A stretch of 54,439 bases of DNA. Origin: Acinetobacter bereziniae LMG 1003 = CIP 70.12 (lineage in GTDB: Bacteria > Pseudomonadota > Gammaproteobacteria > Pseudomonadales > Moraxellaceae). Shown piece by piece: positions 8,948 through 18,258 of this stretch. Every line of letters begins with the position of its first letter. Positions within the stretch are counted from its first letter, which is position 1. Below the pieces are notes generated by a model. It worked only from the letters and a program-made list of their open reading frames with translations, was not told where the DNA came from and ran no database searches. The stretch lies in contig NZ_KB849754.1 in the NCBI RefSeq assembly GCF_000368925.1, positions 285,628 to 340,066 of the forward strand, given 5' to 3'. The position numbers were made by a program, and so were the translations under genes.

Positions 8948-8957
8948 AGTATATACA
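8948..8957. promoter_or_regulatory. RGTATATACY palindrome upstream of the coiled-coil gene
   Basis: Sequence AGTATATACA, 88 bases before the plus-strand ATG at 9045 and 63 bases from the first copy, roughly six helical turns. A divergent promoter pair with one site per direction fits the arrangement. Confidence 0.5.
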
Positions 8958-9044
8958 TATAGCGTTAATCTTATTGATAGGTTTAAGAATAAGGTTACAT
9001 GGTTTTAATATTTTAATTTAATAAAAGTAGTGAGGTATCTAAAT

Positions 9045-9539
9045 ATGTTAAATCACGCACACGTTTTAAGCGCTACTTTCGACCAAGCGATTGACCGTGC
9101 TTCAATGGGATTAGACTTTTTAATCCAAAACAAAGTACACATGAAGAATGAAAATGCCTTGTTAGCTCACATTGAAATGCTAGAAAACAGAATCAAAGGT
9201 ATTACAAATCAGTACAACGAATTGGTTACTGAAGCGAACGCACACATTGATGACGTTACAAGCAAGCACAATGAGCTGGCGAACAAGTACAACAATGTTT
9301 GCGCCCAAATGAAAGCAAAAGACATCGAGCTTAATAACAAGCAAATTGAGTTAGAAGAAGAGCGTATCAACAACTTTGACTTACTTGTGCAAAACCGTTC
9401 ATATAACAATTTGAACCGTGCTTACAGTCATGCAGTTGGTCAGCTAGAGAAAGATCAACAGCAACTTGTTAATATCGGCGTTCGTAGATTTATTTTTAAC
9501 TCTACAAACAAAAACAACATTCAGAAAATCAACTTTTAA
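9045..9539 (+). CDS. Coiled-coil protein of unknown function
   Basis: The start is placed at the ATG at 9045, because the in-frame GTG at 9030 is part of the GTGAGG ribosome-binding site. The 164-residue product is almost entirely helical with long heptad-like stretches (about residues 35-135; alternating Leu/Ile/Asn in LLAHIEMLENRIKGITNQY and later segments). It has no signal peptide or membrane helix. It is a single-gene unit, divergent from the hydrolase and convergent with the traY-like gene. A cytoplasmic scaffold or regulator would fit. The family is not recognised. Confidence 0.7.
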   Translation: MLNHAHVLSATFDQAIDRASMGLDFLIQNKVHMKNENALLAHIEMLENRIKGITNQYNELVTEANAHIDDVTSKHNELANKYNNVCAQMKAKDIELNNKQIELEEERINNFDLLVQNRSYNNLNRAYSHAVGQLEKDQQQLVNIGVRRFIFNSTNKNNIQKINF

Positions 9540-9561
9540 TTATGAATATTTTGATAAAAAA

Positions 9562-9588
9562 AATGGTGCTTATAAAGCACCATTTTTT
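9562..9588. terminator. Bidirectional terminator
   Basis: The inverted repeat AATGGTGCT / AGCACCATT with a 4-5 base loop has a run of A before it and six T after it. It separates the convergent coiled-coil gene (end 9539) and traY-like gene (end 9601). Confidence 0.85.
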
Positions 9589-9600
9589 ATTGTCTAGATT

Positions 9601-12600
9601 TTAAGGTTTACCTTTAAACTTAGACAGAGTTGAACTTAAACCTGAACGCACACGATTAGTCATAGTGCTACGGCCAGAAATATTAGATTTCTTGGTTGCA
9701 CTAGAACTAGCACCAAAACGTGCATTAGGAGTCGAACCAGTACCATACGTATAGCCAGTACCACTTGCAACATTCACACTACCGAAAGTAGAACCAGTCT
9801 TAGATGCTGATGCTTTAGCTACACCACGATTAAACGTAGAAGCTGTTTTTCCGTAAGCATTTGCACCATATAGACCACCACCAGTAGTAGGCGTATTATT
9901 TGTACCACTTACACTTGTAGCACCCATACCGAATGTAGATTGACCTTGGCTTGGGGTAGGTGATGTTGGTTTAGCACCAAGACCAGTTCTACCACCCGTA
10001 CCACCAGTGACACCACTTGGAGTAATACCACCTGTACCACCAGTTGCAGCGCCAAAAGAAGCGGATCTAGCTGGCATGTTTACAGGGCTATATGCAGTCG
10101 TACTACCAGTACCGCCTAATGTATTACCACCTGTACCACCATTGCCACCACCACCACCTTTCGGATTATTTGGACCACCCTTACCACCATCAGGACGTCT
10201 ACCAGGCGGTAAAGGACGGCGAGATGCTGGAGATGGACCAGACAACGTACTTGCAGCGCCACCAAACTTTTGAATAGCTTCTTTTGAGTTTGTTTCACCC
10301 CACTGACCGCCATTCAATCCAGAACCAATCCATTGTTGTACTTGGTCAGCAACACTAAATACCAACCCGTAAATCAGGTAGATCGCTGAAGTCATCAAGA
10401 ATAGATATAAGAAGAACTTCCAGATAAACGTAATCAGCTCAGTAAAGATAACTGTAAACGTATTAGATGAATAAGCGATGCTCATTGCACCTTGGTAGCT
10501 AAAGAACATATCAGTAAGCGTAACAAGAGCTGGCCCGATAATAATTTCAGCCATCCAGAAACCAACAATGATAAATATTGGTCGCATGAACAACGTTAAT
10601 ACCGTGACATAACCTTGTGTTTGGCTACCGACAAAAGTACGCTCAGGGATCATGTGCATTAGCGCCCATAAAGGCAAACCACACACAGCGTATAGGATAT
10701 GGATGATCCAACCTACACAAGCTAGACCAAAGAAGATCATTGGCATATATGGAATAACAACCGCCATCCACACACCAAGAATCGTCAAATACGTTACTAG
10801 CTGACCAAGGATAGGAGCAAAGATATTTTCAACGGCATATTCTAAAGCGTTGGTGCCTTCTTCAGTTACGCCCTTAAGCCCTGGTACCCATTGAACAAGA
10901 GCAGAACCAGAACGAGCAGTAAGCACGACTAATTTCATGCCGACAACAGTACCTTGAGCCACAGCTTTATAGACTAAGATTGCTTCACCAGTATCTTGAA
11001 TATTACGGATAACATTCGTATTGCGGTGCAATGTAGTAGGGCTGATATTTGAGCTTGACGAATTATTATTTAATAATTCCGCATCGCCTTTTTCACCGAC
11101 CAATACACCCATTACCAATGATTTAGTAATGTTTGTTGCCCAAGCAGAACCATATGCCGAAAACTTTTGATCGATGTTGGATACTTTGTTTGAGTCACCA
11201 CCATCGGTAGACATTGATATTAAGTTGGTAGAGTCGGCAATATCGCCGTTTGCCACCCAATTATTGTTGGATGTAATGCTACCAACAGCATTATCCATTG
11301 CAACATAAACGGTGTTATAAATTGCTTCACCTTTTGAGTTGCTCATGATTGCTGAATTCAGTGTAGGAGGGCTGAACGTCCACAAAGGTTCAGTAATATA
11401 CTTCTCAACAATAGCGCGATATTGACCTACTTTAATACGAGCTTCAGGCGTCATCATCCAACCGCGCTGATTTAGCGTATTAACAACAGTTTGAACCGCA
11501 GTATAGCCATTTTCAGAAGTCAGAACATTATTCGTTACGGTATGACTCTTATTCACATAATTATCAACTAGCGCATTGAAAGCATCCATAGCAGCTTTAC
11601 TAATCGGGAATGTTCCTTCCTGTTCAGTGGCATTAGGGCTTACTTGATATGCGATATACCACTTTTCTAAATCGATAAAGAATTGACGATATAGATTGTT
11701 CTTTTCTTGTTGTAACTTAGCTTGAACATTTGCCAAAGCAACGTTGATCTTGTTTTGATCTGATTGGCGAAGTTTATAAACAGGAATGTCCATTAACTCA
11801 GCATTAACCGCAGCTGGATTAACAACGTTCATTGAAGCACCGCCACAGATCGGCTCTTTTTTGCCCCCAACTTCTAAACGGCTGTCAGCGTAAGCGAAGT
11901 TATAAGTAACAGATGTCCAGTTACTTGCAGTTTTAGCGGTTTTATCAATGTAGTTTTGCTTTTTCTCTACTGCAGTCATGCTAACACCAGGATTAGCATT
12001 CGCCCCATAAGCACCATCACTAAAATAGCGCCCGAATGCTGGCGGTAGAGTATAAAACTCTTGGTTTAGAACGTTAATACAATGCAACTGGCGAAGCATA
12101 ACAGGCGCATTTTTCCTAAATCCAAAGATGTCACGCTGATGATCGTGCGTATCTGACAAACTAGCCGAAGCCATTAAGGATTCGCCTAACGTTCTATTAT
12201 TAATTGTATTGGATACATTATTTGACCATAGCACCATACCTAGCACGACTACTTGAATGAAACAGTAGCCGGACGCCGTAGGTAAAAGTAAAATAATCGA
12301 ATATAATATTCGGGAAAACATCGTAGTGACTTTTGAATCTTTCCCGAAAGCTTCACCGTCCTGGGCGCTTTTCAAAAGTGCTGTTAAACCAATACCGATC
12401 GCAAAAACCAAAACCAACGACATTGCCACACTAGCTACACCGCCTAATAATATATTAGTGAGTAAACCTGATGATGGTACTGTCGAGGCTGGTCCAGACG
12501 CATTGATAAACGCATTGATGAAGTCGTGTCCAAAGATAGATGAGAGAAGAGTAACGGCTTGGTCGCCATCACAATTCGGATTTGTCGATTGACAAAATAA

Positions 12601-12606
12601 ACTCAT
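9601..12606 (-). CDS. traY: DotA/TraY-type polytopic membrane protein of the conjugation system
   Basis: Start chosen at the ATG at 12606 (MSLFCQSTNPN), which has GGTGAG 6 bases upstream; the longer frame has no ribosome-binding site. The 1001-residue protein shows the DotA/TraY pattern: hydrophobic helices near 48-77 and 98-126 (with LLLPTASGYCFIQVVVLGMV), a large periplasmic domain to about 600, then a membrane cluster at about 600-750 including GLPLWALMHMIPE and GYVTVLTLFMRPIFIIVGFW, both typical of the family. DotA/TraY is an inner-membrane component of type IVB/I systems. The last 230 residues or so are an unusual Gly/Ser/Thr/Pro-rich low-complexity tail ending in a basic stretch. It is transcribed alone. 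Confidence 0.85.
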   Translation of the reverse strand: MSLFCQSTNPNCDGDQAVTLLSSIFGHDFINAFINASGPASTVPSSGLLTNILLGGVASVAMSLVLVFAIGIGLTALLKSAQDGEAFGKDSKVTTMFSRILYSIILLLPTASGYCFIQVVVLGMVLWSNNVSNTINNRTLGESLMASASLSDTHDHQRDIFGFRKNAPVMLRQLHCINVLNQEFYTLPPAFGRYFSDGAYGANANPGVSMTAVEKKQNYIDKTAKTASNWTSVTYNFAYADSRLEVGGKKEPICGGASMNVVNPAAVNAELMDIPVYKLRQSDQNKINVALANVQAKLQQEKNNLYRQFFIDLEKWYIAYQVSPNATEQEGTFPISKAAMDAFNALVDNYVNKSHTVTNNVLTSENGYTAVQTVVNTLNQRGWMMTPEARIKVGQYRAIVEKYITEPLWTFSPPTLNSAIMSNSKGEAIYNTVYVAMDNAVGSITSNNNWVANGDIADSTNLISMSTDGGDSNKVSNIDQKFSAYGSAWATNITKSLVMGVLVGEKGDAELLNNNSSSSNISPTTLHRNTNVIRNIQDTGEAILVYKAVAQGTVVGMKLVVLTARSGSALVQWVPGLKGVTEEGTNALEYAVENIFAPILGQLVTYLTILGVWMAVVIPYMPMIFFGLACVGWIIHILYAVCGLPLWALMHMIPERTFVGSQTQGYVTVLTLFMRPIFIIVGFWMAEIIIGPALVTLTDMFFSYQGAMSIAYSSNTFTVIFTELITFIWKFFLYLFLMTSAIYLIYGLVFSVADQVQQWIGSGLNGGQWGETNSKEAIQKFGGAASTLSGPSPASRRPLPPGRRPDGGKGGPNNPKGGGGGNGGTGGNTLGGTGSTTAYSPVNMPARSASFGAATGGTGGITPSGVTGGTGGRTGLGAKPTSPTPSQGQSTFGMGATSVSGTNNTPTTGGGLYGANAYGKTASTFNRGVAKASASKTGSTFGSVNVASGTGYTYGTGSTPNARFGASSSATKKSNISGRSTMTNRVRSGLSSTLSKFKGKP

Positions 12607-12801
12607 AGCTAACTCACCGTTTTTCTTAATGCTTCTTATACATCGCTTACTTAAGACGACTAAAAGCAAAGTGTTATAAATTACAAGTTAGACGTTTAAC
12701 TAAAAGGCTTAATACCTTTTAACCAAAGAATCATTAAAACCATTTTATTACAAATAACAATGGTTTTTAAATTAGCAATAATGTACCACAAAACTGTTAT
12801 T

Positions 12802-12811
12802 GGTATATACA
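12802..12811. promoter_or_regulatory. RGTATATACY palindrome between divergent genes
   Basis: Sequence GGTATATACA in the 266-base gap between the minus-strand traY-like gene and the plus-strand gene at 12873. It lies 61 bases before the plus-strand start and about 195 from the minus-strand start, so it probably serves the former or both. Confidence 0.45.
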
Positions 12812-12872
12812 GAAAGTTTAAACATGACTTGCTAATTGTTTTAATGATTTAGTTTAAATACAAGAGACTATT

Positions 12873-13286
12873 ATGGATAAAGCAAAGTTTACATCTCACT
12901 TAATTTTACTGTCGGAAATTAAGAAATCTGTATCTAAAGATATGGGGAAAGATATAACTGTTTTAGAGTTATCCTACATACTCAACCAAAGCATAAATCC
13001 TTTAATGGCAATAACTTATAAAGAAAAACTAGATAAAATAAATACTTTTGAATTAGATCCTATTGAAGTTCTCAAAAAACGGAAGAACCTAAAAATATTA
13101 AAAGTATTAAACCTCATGCTTACGTTAAATCTAGACAAAACCATTAAAAAAGACGATATAGAAAGTTACAACGAGTATAAAGACAAGTTTTTAGAGAACA
13201 TCGCAACAATAGGTTTAGACAGATTAGAGCAAGAAGCGTTAAAGGTACAAATTGAAAATTTATTGAAGTATAATTGGGTATCTTAA
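12873..13286 (+). CDS. Unknown small soluble protein
   Basis: The 137-residue protein is strongly Lys/Leu/Ile rich and looks all-helical, with no signal peptide, membrane segment or cysteine. It is not recognised. It is preceded by a GTATATAC site and only a weak AAGAGA ribosome-binding site, and it is followed after 49 bases by another small gene on the same strand. It may be a helical regulator or chaperone, but nothing in the sequence decides this. Confidence 0.6.
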   Translation: MDKAKFTSHLILLSEIKKSVSKDMGKDITVLELSYILNQSINPLMAITYKEKLDKINTFELDPIEVLKKRKNLKILKVLNLMLTLNLDKTIKKDDIESYNEYKDKFLENIATIGLDRLEQEALKVQIENLLKYNWVS

Positions 13287-13335
13287 TACATCTCTTAATT
13301 TTAAGATTCTGACTTTAATAAAGGGTTTAAGCCAA

Positions 13336-13737
13336 ATGGAAAACATACAGAACGAAGAAGATATACTTCAAGACGCGACCAGAGCCGTTTTTAATTGTGG
13401 CACTAGTTTTAGTGAAGCTAAAGTAGTTTCCCTTACTGACGAGTTTAACCCACAACCTACACTACAAACACAACGAACCAACCTAAAATATATCTACGAC
13501 AATAAACTACCGAATGAAATTGGACGTCAATTAGCGCAAGAACCAGAATACCAAGAAGAAACACGTTCATTACTTGTTGGTCACTTTAAAGAAATGGCTC
13601 TAGAAGATTTAATTGAGCAGCAAGATTACCAAAACCGCTACAAACAAACAGATCCAGAATTGGACCAAGACAATGAATCTGAAAACAATATGGATAATGA
13701 ATACACATCACGCCCACCAGAGCCTAGACCTTGGTAA
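13336..13737 (+). CDS. Unknown small acidic protein
   Basis: The 133-residue protein is rich in Glu, Asp, Gln and Asn, especially in the last 50 residues, and ends in a Pro/Arg tail (TSRPPEPRPW). It appears largely disordered apart from a helical middle. It has an AAGGG ribosome-binding site and is the second gene of a two-gene plus-strand unit ending at a bidirectional terminator. Unrecognised; an adaptor protein is possible. Confidence 0.6.
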   Translation: MENIQNEEDILQDATRAVFNCGTSFSEAKVVSLTDEFNPQPTLQTQRTNLKYIYDNKLPNEIGRQLAQEPEYQEETRSLLVGHFKEMALEDLIEQQDYQNRYKQTDPELDQDNESENNMDNEYTSRPPEPRPW

Positions 13738-13755
13738 GCCTAACCATTAAAAAGA

Positions 13756-13781
13756 AAATGCCCGAATGATGGGCATTTTTT
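13756..13781. terminator. Bidirectional terminator
   Basis: The inverted repeat AAATGCCC / GGGCATTT with a 7-base loop has an A-rich flank on one side and T-rich on the other, between the convergent genes ending at 13737 (plus) and 13786 (minus). Confidence 0.85.
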
Positions 13782-13785
13782 ATAT

Positions 13786-15642
13786 CTACGTAATATCTAG
13801 CTTCAAAAGTTCAGATGGATCTATGCGCTGACGGAATGAACATGCGAGTTCTTTTACAATTTGATTTTGATATTGTTTGCGGTCGAATGTGTCAAAAGCT
13901 GAAACCTCAATTTCAGGATCAGTGATTGCATTTAGAAGATCCTTGGTTGCATTGAGTGATGCTGTAGGACAAACATAGATAAGGTTAAGCACTGAAGTAC
14001 GAAGCAAAATATCTAATAAGTGATATTTGGGCGGTTCCAGTTCCTTATCTACATTAGAAAAGTAGTTCACAAGATAAATGTCATTTGATAAATGCAGATT
14101 GATATTGTCAATGAGATCTTTGGTAACACCGTCAAGAATGCCATTCACCTTCAACAAAAGTTCAGTGTTTTCTATGTCTTTAATTTTTTGCGTATCGACA
14201 CGTTCATTAAATAAGTTGTTTAGATTTCTCAAAAACTTTGGTTGTGGCGCCGTAGTTTCAAAATACATCTGATTTTTAATACGGTTCTTCATGTAAGTTT
14301 GGATCATCTTAGCTTCAGAAGAAAGAAACTCAATCTTAAACGTGTCGTATGACACTAGATCAATAAATACTTGCTGGCCAGCACCCGACTTAATATCAAA
14401 CCAGTTCATAAAAATACTGGCTTTGAGTGATTTCAATTGTTTAAGAATAGCCGTCTTCTCAAAATCATTCATATTGAAGTAGCTACTTGAAAAAGTATCG
14501 AGATAAAACTTCCATTTATCTTGCACTATATTCCACGCTTGATTAATAGAAATGATTGGAGCATCTATAATTTCATCTTTGATGAATTTTGACAGCTCAT
14601 ATAATTCATTTAAACGTGCTTGGTAGTTGAAGTCTTGAGTAATCACATTCTTTTCTGATGTTGTGGACTCAGAATCCTCAAGATCCGCACCAACCAATAA
14701 ATAAGCATCGGTTACTTTTGGTGTTTCCTTATTTGACGGTGCTGGTACTGGAGCACTAGAAAGTTCAGTGGAAAAAGTTTCATCATCTTCCGCTGGCGTA
14801 TACGGCGGTGTAGTCTCTTCATTAGGAGAACGTGCGTCTGTACGTTCAGCAAAAAAGTAAAACAATTCTTCTTGCGGTGCAACTTTAAACGGCGTCACAT
14901 TATTATTGATGATTGCTTTTACAATATGGTTTGCCAGTTTAAGCGTGTAGGATAGGGCATGTATATAAAGCTCTAATGTTGCAAAGTTACTGGTATCAAC
15001 TTCATTAGCACCAAACCAAGATAGGTTACGCAGTTCAAGCCAGCTCGTGAAAGAAGCGTGAGAGCTATTAAAACTTAGATCTACGGTCTTGGACAAATAG
15101 ATAAAAACGCAAAACAAAAACCTATTTTTGTACTCATACTTAAATACATCAGAATCGGTCCAGATCTTATTCTCAATGAGAGCAAGAATGTAATTTAAAA
15201 GCTCATGGTGTTTAATCGAATCGATTAAGTTGTCTGGTAATACTTTTAGTTTATTAAGGTGTGGTTTTACAGGTGCATCATTGGATGGTTTAAGGAAGTG
15301 GTAGAACAAGTTAAATGTTTGCGTATCATCTATATCAATTACAGGTTCATAATCATCTTCATCTACGTTATTTAGATCCTGTTGAATATCGACTATTTGC
15401 CCGGTGTGACCTTCTGAACGGTCAATCTGGCAGATACTAAAAAGAACAGGCAAAACCCCGACAATATTACGGTTGTCAATTGTTTGATAGTGGGTATCAA
15501 AAAATATCGTATCAGCTAAAAACGTACCTTTATGATAGTTGAGAAAGAAGAATAGTACGTTATTTAAAGAACGGTGATTTTCACCAGAAGAGGTGTTAGA
15601 AGTAGCGTTAAAGTCATCGAAAAAAACTAAATTTGTATCCAT
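13786..15642 (-). CDS. Unknown 618-residue protein
   Basis: The long frame has no signal peptide or membrane helix and was not recognised. It is acidic and helical, with an aromatic-rich N terminus (VLFFFLNYHKGTFL near residue 29) and a Pro/Thr/Glu-rich linker at about 270-310 (ETTPPYTPAEDDET...) that splits it into two halves. No catalytic motif is visible. The ribosome-binding site is weak. A GTATATAC site is not present in the 97-base gap before it, unlike most operons here; it may be read from the gene at 16222. Probably a cytoplasmic accessory protein of the plasmid. Confidence 0.65.
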   Translation of the reverse strand: MDTNLVFFDDFNATSNTSSGENHRSLNNVLFFFLNYHKGTFLADTIFFDTHYQTIDNRNIVGVLPVLFSICQIDRSEGHTGQIVDIQQDLNNVDEDDYEPVIDIDDTQTFNLFYHFLKPSNDAPVKPHLNKLKVLPDNLIDSIKHHELLNYILALIENKIWTDSDVFKYEYKNRFLFCVFIYLSKTVDLSFNSSHASFTSWLELRNLSWFGANEVDTSNFATLELYIHALSYTLKLANHIVKAIINNNVTPFKVAPQEELFYFFAERTDARSPNEETTPPYTPAEDDETFSTELSSAPVPAPSNKETPKVTDAYLLVGADLEDSESTTSEKNVITQDFNYQARLNELYELSKFIKDEIIDAPIISINQAWNIVQDKWKFYLDTFSSSYFNMNDFEKTAILKQLKSLKASIFMNWFDIKSGAGQQVFIDLVSYDTFKIEFLSSEAKMIQTYMKNRIKNQMYFETTAPQPKFLRNLNNLFNERVDTQKIKDIENTELLLKVNGILDGVTKDLIDNINLHLSNDIYLVNYFSNVDKELEPPKYHLLDILLRTSVLNLIYVCPTASLNATKDLLNAITDPEIEVSAFDTFDRKQYQNQIVKELACSFRQRIDPSELLKLDIT

Positions 15643-15739
15643 CTAAAAATACTTTAAACCACACCCTTAAACTATTACTAATAAGCATATAAGTTTTAAG
15701 AGAGGGTTTAAAGTTAATTTTAAATATATTTAATGGAGT

Positions 15740-16222
15740 TTAAGACATGGGGCTTTGTAAGCGCTCTACATTTGATGAAAGGTCAGAAACATCTTGCTCT
15801 AAAGTCATTGCCTGGTCTATCGCACGTTTCATTAAATATTCTTGATTAATTTCTTTAGGCTCTTTACGAGTAGCATTCTTTTGTTCTTCTTCTAATTTGA
15901 AACGTTCAAAAGCGAAAATAGAACGAATAATACATAAGCTATCTTCAAGTAGGTCTGAATGCACTTTAGGAAAAATTAGATCAGGATCTAAATCAGATGC
16001 GACTTGGTTAAACAGCATAAATTGATCGCGATGTTCGATAAGAAATTCATCATATGTACCGAACTCAGATTCGATCATATCTGGACAATTTGCGAGAGTA
16101 GAGACTTTCGTATCTTGTGATAACAGAATTGAATCACCTGATGGCGCAACTAAAGCATGAATAGGTTGTTCTGCAATAGGAGCCAACAACACTACAGTAA
16201 ATGGGCGTGTTTGGTTTTTCAT
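15740..16222 (-). CDS. Unknown 160-residue protein
   Basis: The protein has no signal peptide or membrane segment. An N-terminal beta-like stretch (PFTVVLLAPIAEQ) is followed by acidic helices and a Glu/Lys-rich helical C-terminal part. It starts with an AGGA ribosome-binding site 8 bases after the previous gene of the same operon (17545 to 15740). Not recognised. Confidence 0.6.
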   Translation of the reverse strand: MKNQTRPFTVVLLAPIAEQPIHALVAPSGDSILLSQDTKVSTLANCPDMIESEFGTYDEFLIEHRDQFMLFNQVASDLDPDLIFPKVHSDLLEDSLCIIRSIFAFERFKLEEEQKNATRKEPKEINQEYLMKRAIDQAMTLEQDVSDLSSNVERLQSPMS

Positions 16223-16230
16223 GGTTAGTC

Positions 16231-17019
16231 CTAATTAATATAAAAAAAGCTTTGGCCAAAAAGTCTATTTTGAAATTTTGGTAGGTTAATGGAATCGAAT
16301 AGAAGGTCCGTCTCTTTAGTACACTTCTGATTAATTAGATAAATGATATTTTGAAGAAGTGCAATTAATTTAAATGGACTGTTGTATTCATTGAATATGG
16401 GTGCAGCAATGCAAAGAGTCTTTTTTCTATCGGTTGATAATGCCCATGGGTTCACCAGGGTAAAGCTCACCTTGGCATTATTATGTTCAATTGGTCGTGC
16501 ATAAATATCAAGAACATCGGATAAAGTAGATACCTTTAATTCTTTTGAAATGTCAGTAAGAATCTCACTGACTTGAAGCGCTGTTTTATCATGAATATCG
16601 CTTATAGTGATGCAAACACCACTATTACTATTCATTAAATTTGCATAAAGAACTTCAATAACCATGGACTCGTCTTTGGATAAATCCTTTAAATTGGCAT
16701 TGACTAAATCTATGATCCGATCTGATTTTTGTTCAAGTTTAATTTGAAGCAAAAGCGGTTCATTCTTTTTTGAAACAGGGAGTACTTTATAATCGCTAAG
16801 ATTGTAATTTAACCGCTTCATTTCAGTAATCAGTGTTTCTTTGGCATTATCAAAAAGCTTCTGATCTCTCTTGGTTAAACCAATAACAAAATTTGTAGAC
16901 ATGAGTATATTCATGATCCACAAAGCAGTAGATAAGGATAAAACACTATCCTTAACAACTTCTGAATCTGAATCAGAAAACCCAGATATTTGCTTGATTT
17001 TGTCGGTTATCGAAATCAT
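16231..17019 (-). CDS. Unknown 262-residue protein
   Basis: A soluble-looking alpha/beta protein with no recognised motifs. The start at 17019 has AAGGG at good distance but lies inside the upstream gene, which it overlaps by 47 bases in another frame; overlap of this length is uncommon and suggests translational coupling or a later start. It is the second gene of an unknown three-gene minus-strand set. Confidence 0.6.
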   Translation of the reverse strand: MISITDKIKQISGFSDSDSEVVKDSVLSLSTALWIMNILMSTNFVIGLTKRDQKLFDNAKETLITEMKRLNYNLSDYKVLPVSKKNEPLLLQIKLEQKSDRIIDLVNANLKDLSKDESMVIEVLYANLMNSNSGVCITISDIHDKTALQVSEILTDISKELKVSTLSDVLDIYARPIEHNNAKVSFTLVNPWALSTDRKKTLCIAAPIFNEYNSPFKLIALLQNIIYLINQKCTKETDLLFDSINLPKFQNRLFGQSFFYIN

Positions 17020-17545
17020 GTGAACCCTTGTTTAATTCGGCATTTTCATCTGAAACTTTGTCAAAAAGATTAGTTTGATTAAGTACGTCTTGGATATTTT
17101 TTTGTGGATCATCACTGAGTAAACATTGGAATAGGGCGCTAATTAAAGTAGCAAGTGATGTTCCATAGTCATTGGTACACTTGATTAACTGGCCAGCATC
17201 TAAGCAAATTGGTGTTTCATCATCATAAAGCAAGTGTAATTCTGGTGATTCAGCATAAACCAACTTTACATGAGTATCCGTGATGATTAACTCAACTTCT
17301 AAGTACTCATTATTTTCAACAAAATATTTAAAGCGCAACATCAATGCATCATCGCCACGTTCTATATATACAATTTGTCGATCGGTCGTATTGGTATGGC
17401 TGACGAATCTATTCTCTTTTGTGATCTGATCAATGTAGTTCAAAAAGATGGTTTTGAGTGACGCACTTAAAATACCTTTGGCAGCGAGTTCACTTTTCAA
17501 GTAAGGCAGAAAGTTTTCAAGATTTTCATGCAATGGTTTTTGCAT
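16973..17545 (-). CDS. Unknown 190-residue protein
   Basis: The start at 17545 has GGAG 8 bases upstream. The N-terminal half is helical, the middle is beta-like and acidic (YLEVELIITDTHVKLVYAE), and the overall layout resembles small type III/IV secretion chaperones. No sequence match can be claimed. It is the first gene of the set 17545-15740 with a GTATATAC site about 233 bases upstream. The last 47 bases overlap the next gene. Confidence 0.6.
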   Translation of the reverse strand: MQKPLHENLENFLPYLKSELAAKGILSASLKTIFLNYIDQITKENRFVSHTNTTDRQIVYIERGDDALMLRFKYFVENNEYLEVELIITDTHVKLVYAESPELHLLYDDETPICLDAGQLIKCTNDYGTSLATLISALFQCLLSDDPQKNIQDVLNQTNLFDKVSDENAELNKGSHDFDNRQNQANIWVF

Positions 17546-17777
17546 TCGATCATCTCCAATGGGATTAATAAAAGGGCATACACATCAAATGTACAGCGAC
17601 TCAGTTATGACTATTTCGTTACAACAGTTACTTAAAAGACTGCAGACTGTTTGACTTATAAAACTGATACTTTCGCCACACTTTTAATTCAGAAATATCT
17701 AACTTGTTTCTAAATCAATATGGATTTATTTGATTATAAAGCCACATTGAAAGTTTAAATATTTAAAAATTATTTTT

Positions 17778-17787
17778 AGTATATACC
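17778..17787. promoter_or_regulatory. RGTATATACY palindrome
   Basis: Sequence AGTATATACC in the 272-base AT-rich gap between the end of the gene at 17818 and the start at 17545; it would serve the minus-strand unit starting at 17545. No other feature was seen in this gap. Confidence 0.45.
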
Positions 17788-17817
17788 TAAATCTAAGATT
17801 TAAAATGGATCTAACTT

Positions 17818-18249
17818 TTAACTGGCAAACTTTGTTGCTTTGGTTAAAAGGGTTAAGTCTTCATGGAATTGATTTTTTAAAAACCCATAGTTAAAAACGT
17901 AACTAATAAAGGTGAAAAACTCTAATTGGTTCGGTATTTTGTCTTCAAGAATACTGACCTCTAATTGCAATGTTCCTGTTGCACGTTTCTTAGAATGAAA
18001 CTTAAGACCATCAAATGTTTGACCGTAATAAGTTGATATTTCCAAGAAAACTAAACGGAAAAAATAAGGGAAGATTTGAGAAACAACACGCTCAGGATCA
18101 TCAATTTGAGTTAAACGTCTACCGTTGTGATATTTAAACTTAATACCATCAGCCATACTTTTTTCTACCAACAGGCGAATATAGGCATGACTACGAGTAA
18201 TCATGCTTTTAAGTGGCGTTTTTGCTTCATGAATATTTTCGTATTGCAT
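17818..18249 (-). CDS. Unknown 143-residue protein coupled to the first giant gene
   Basis: A small basic, aromatic-rich protein (IFPYFFRLVFLEISTYYG, about residues 59-76), soluble or peripherally membrane-bound, not recognised. It begins 9 bases after the stop of the 2.4-kilo-residue LPD1 protein, so it is the distal cistron of that operon and may be its partner. Confidence 0.6.
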   Translation of the reverse strand: MQYENIHEAKTPLKSMITRSHAYIRLLVEKSMADGIKFKYHNGRRLTQIDDPERVVSQIFPYFFRLVFLEISTYYGQTFDGLKFHSKKRATGTLQLEVSILEDKIPNQLEFFTFISYVFNYGFLKNQFHEDLTLLTKATKFAS

Positions 18250-18258
18250 TTAGTTATC

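Noticed and set aside
10007..10313. Proline-rich and other open frames opposite the traY-like tail
   Set aside because: They are antisense shadows of the Gly-rich low-complexity coding sequence.
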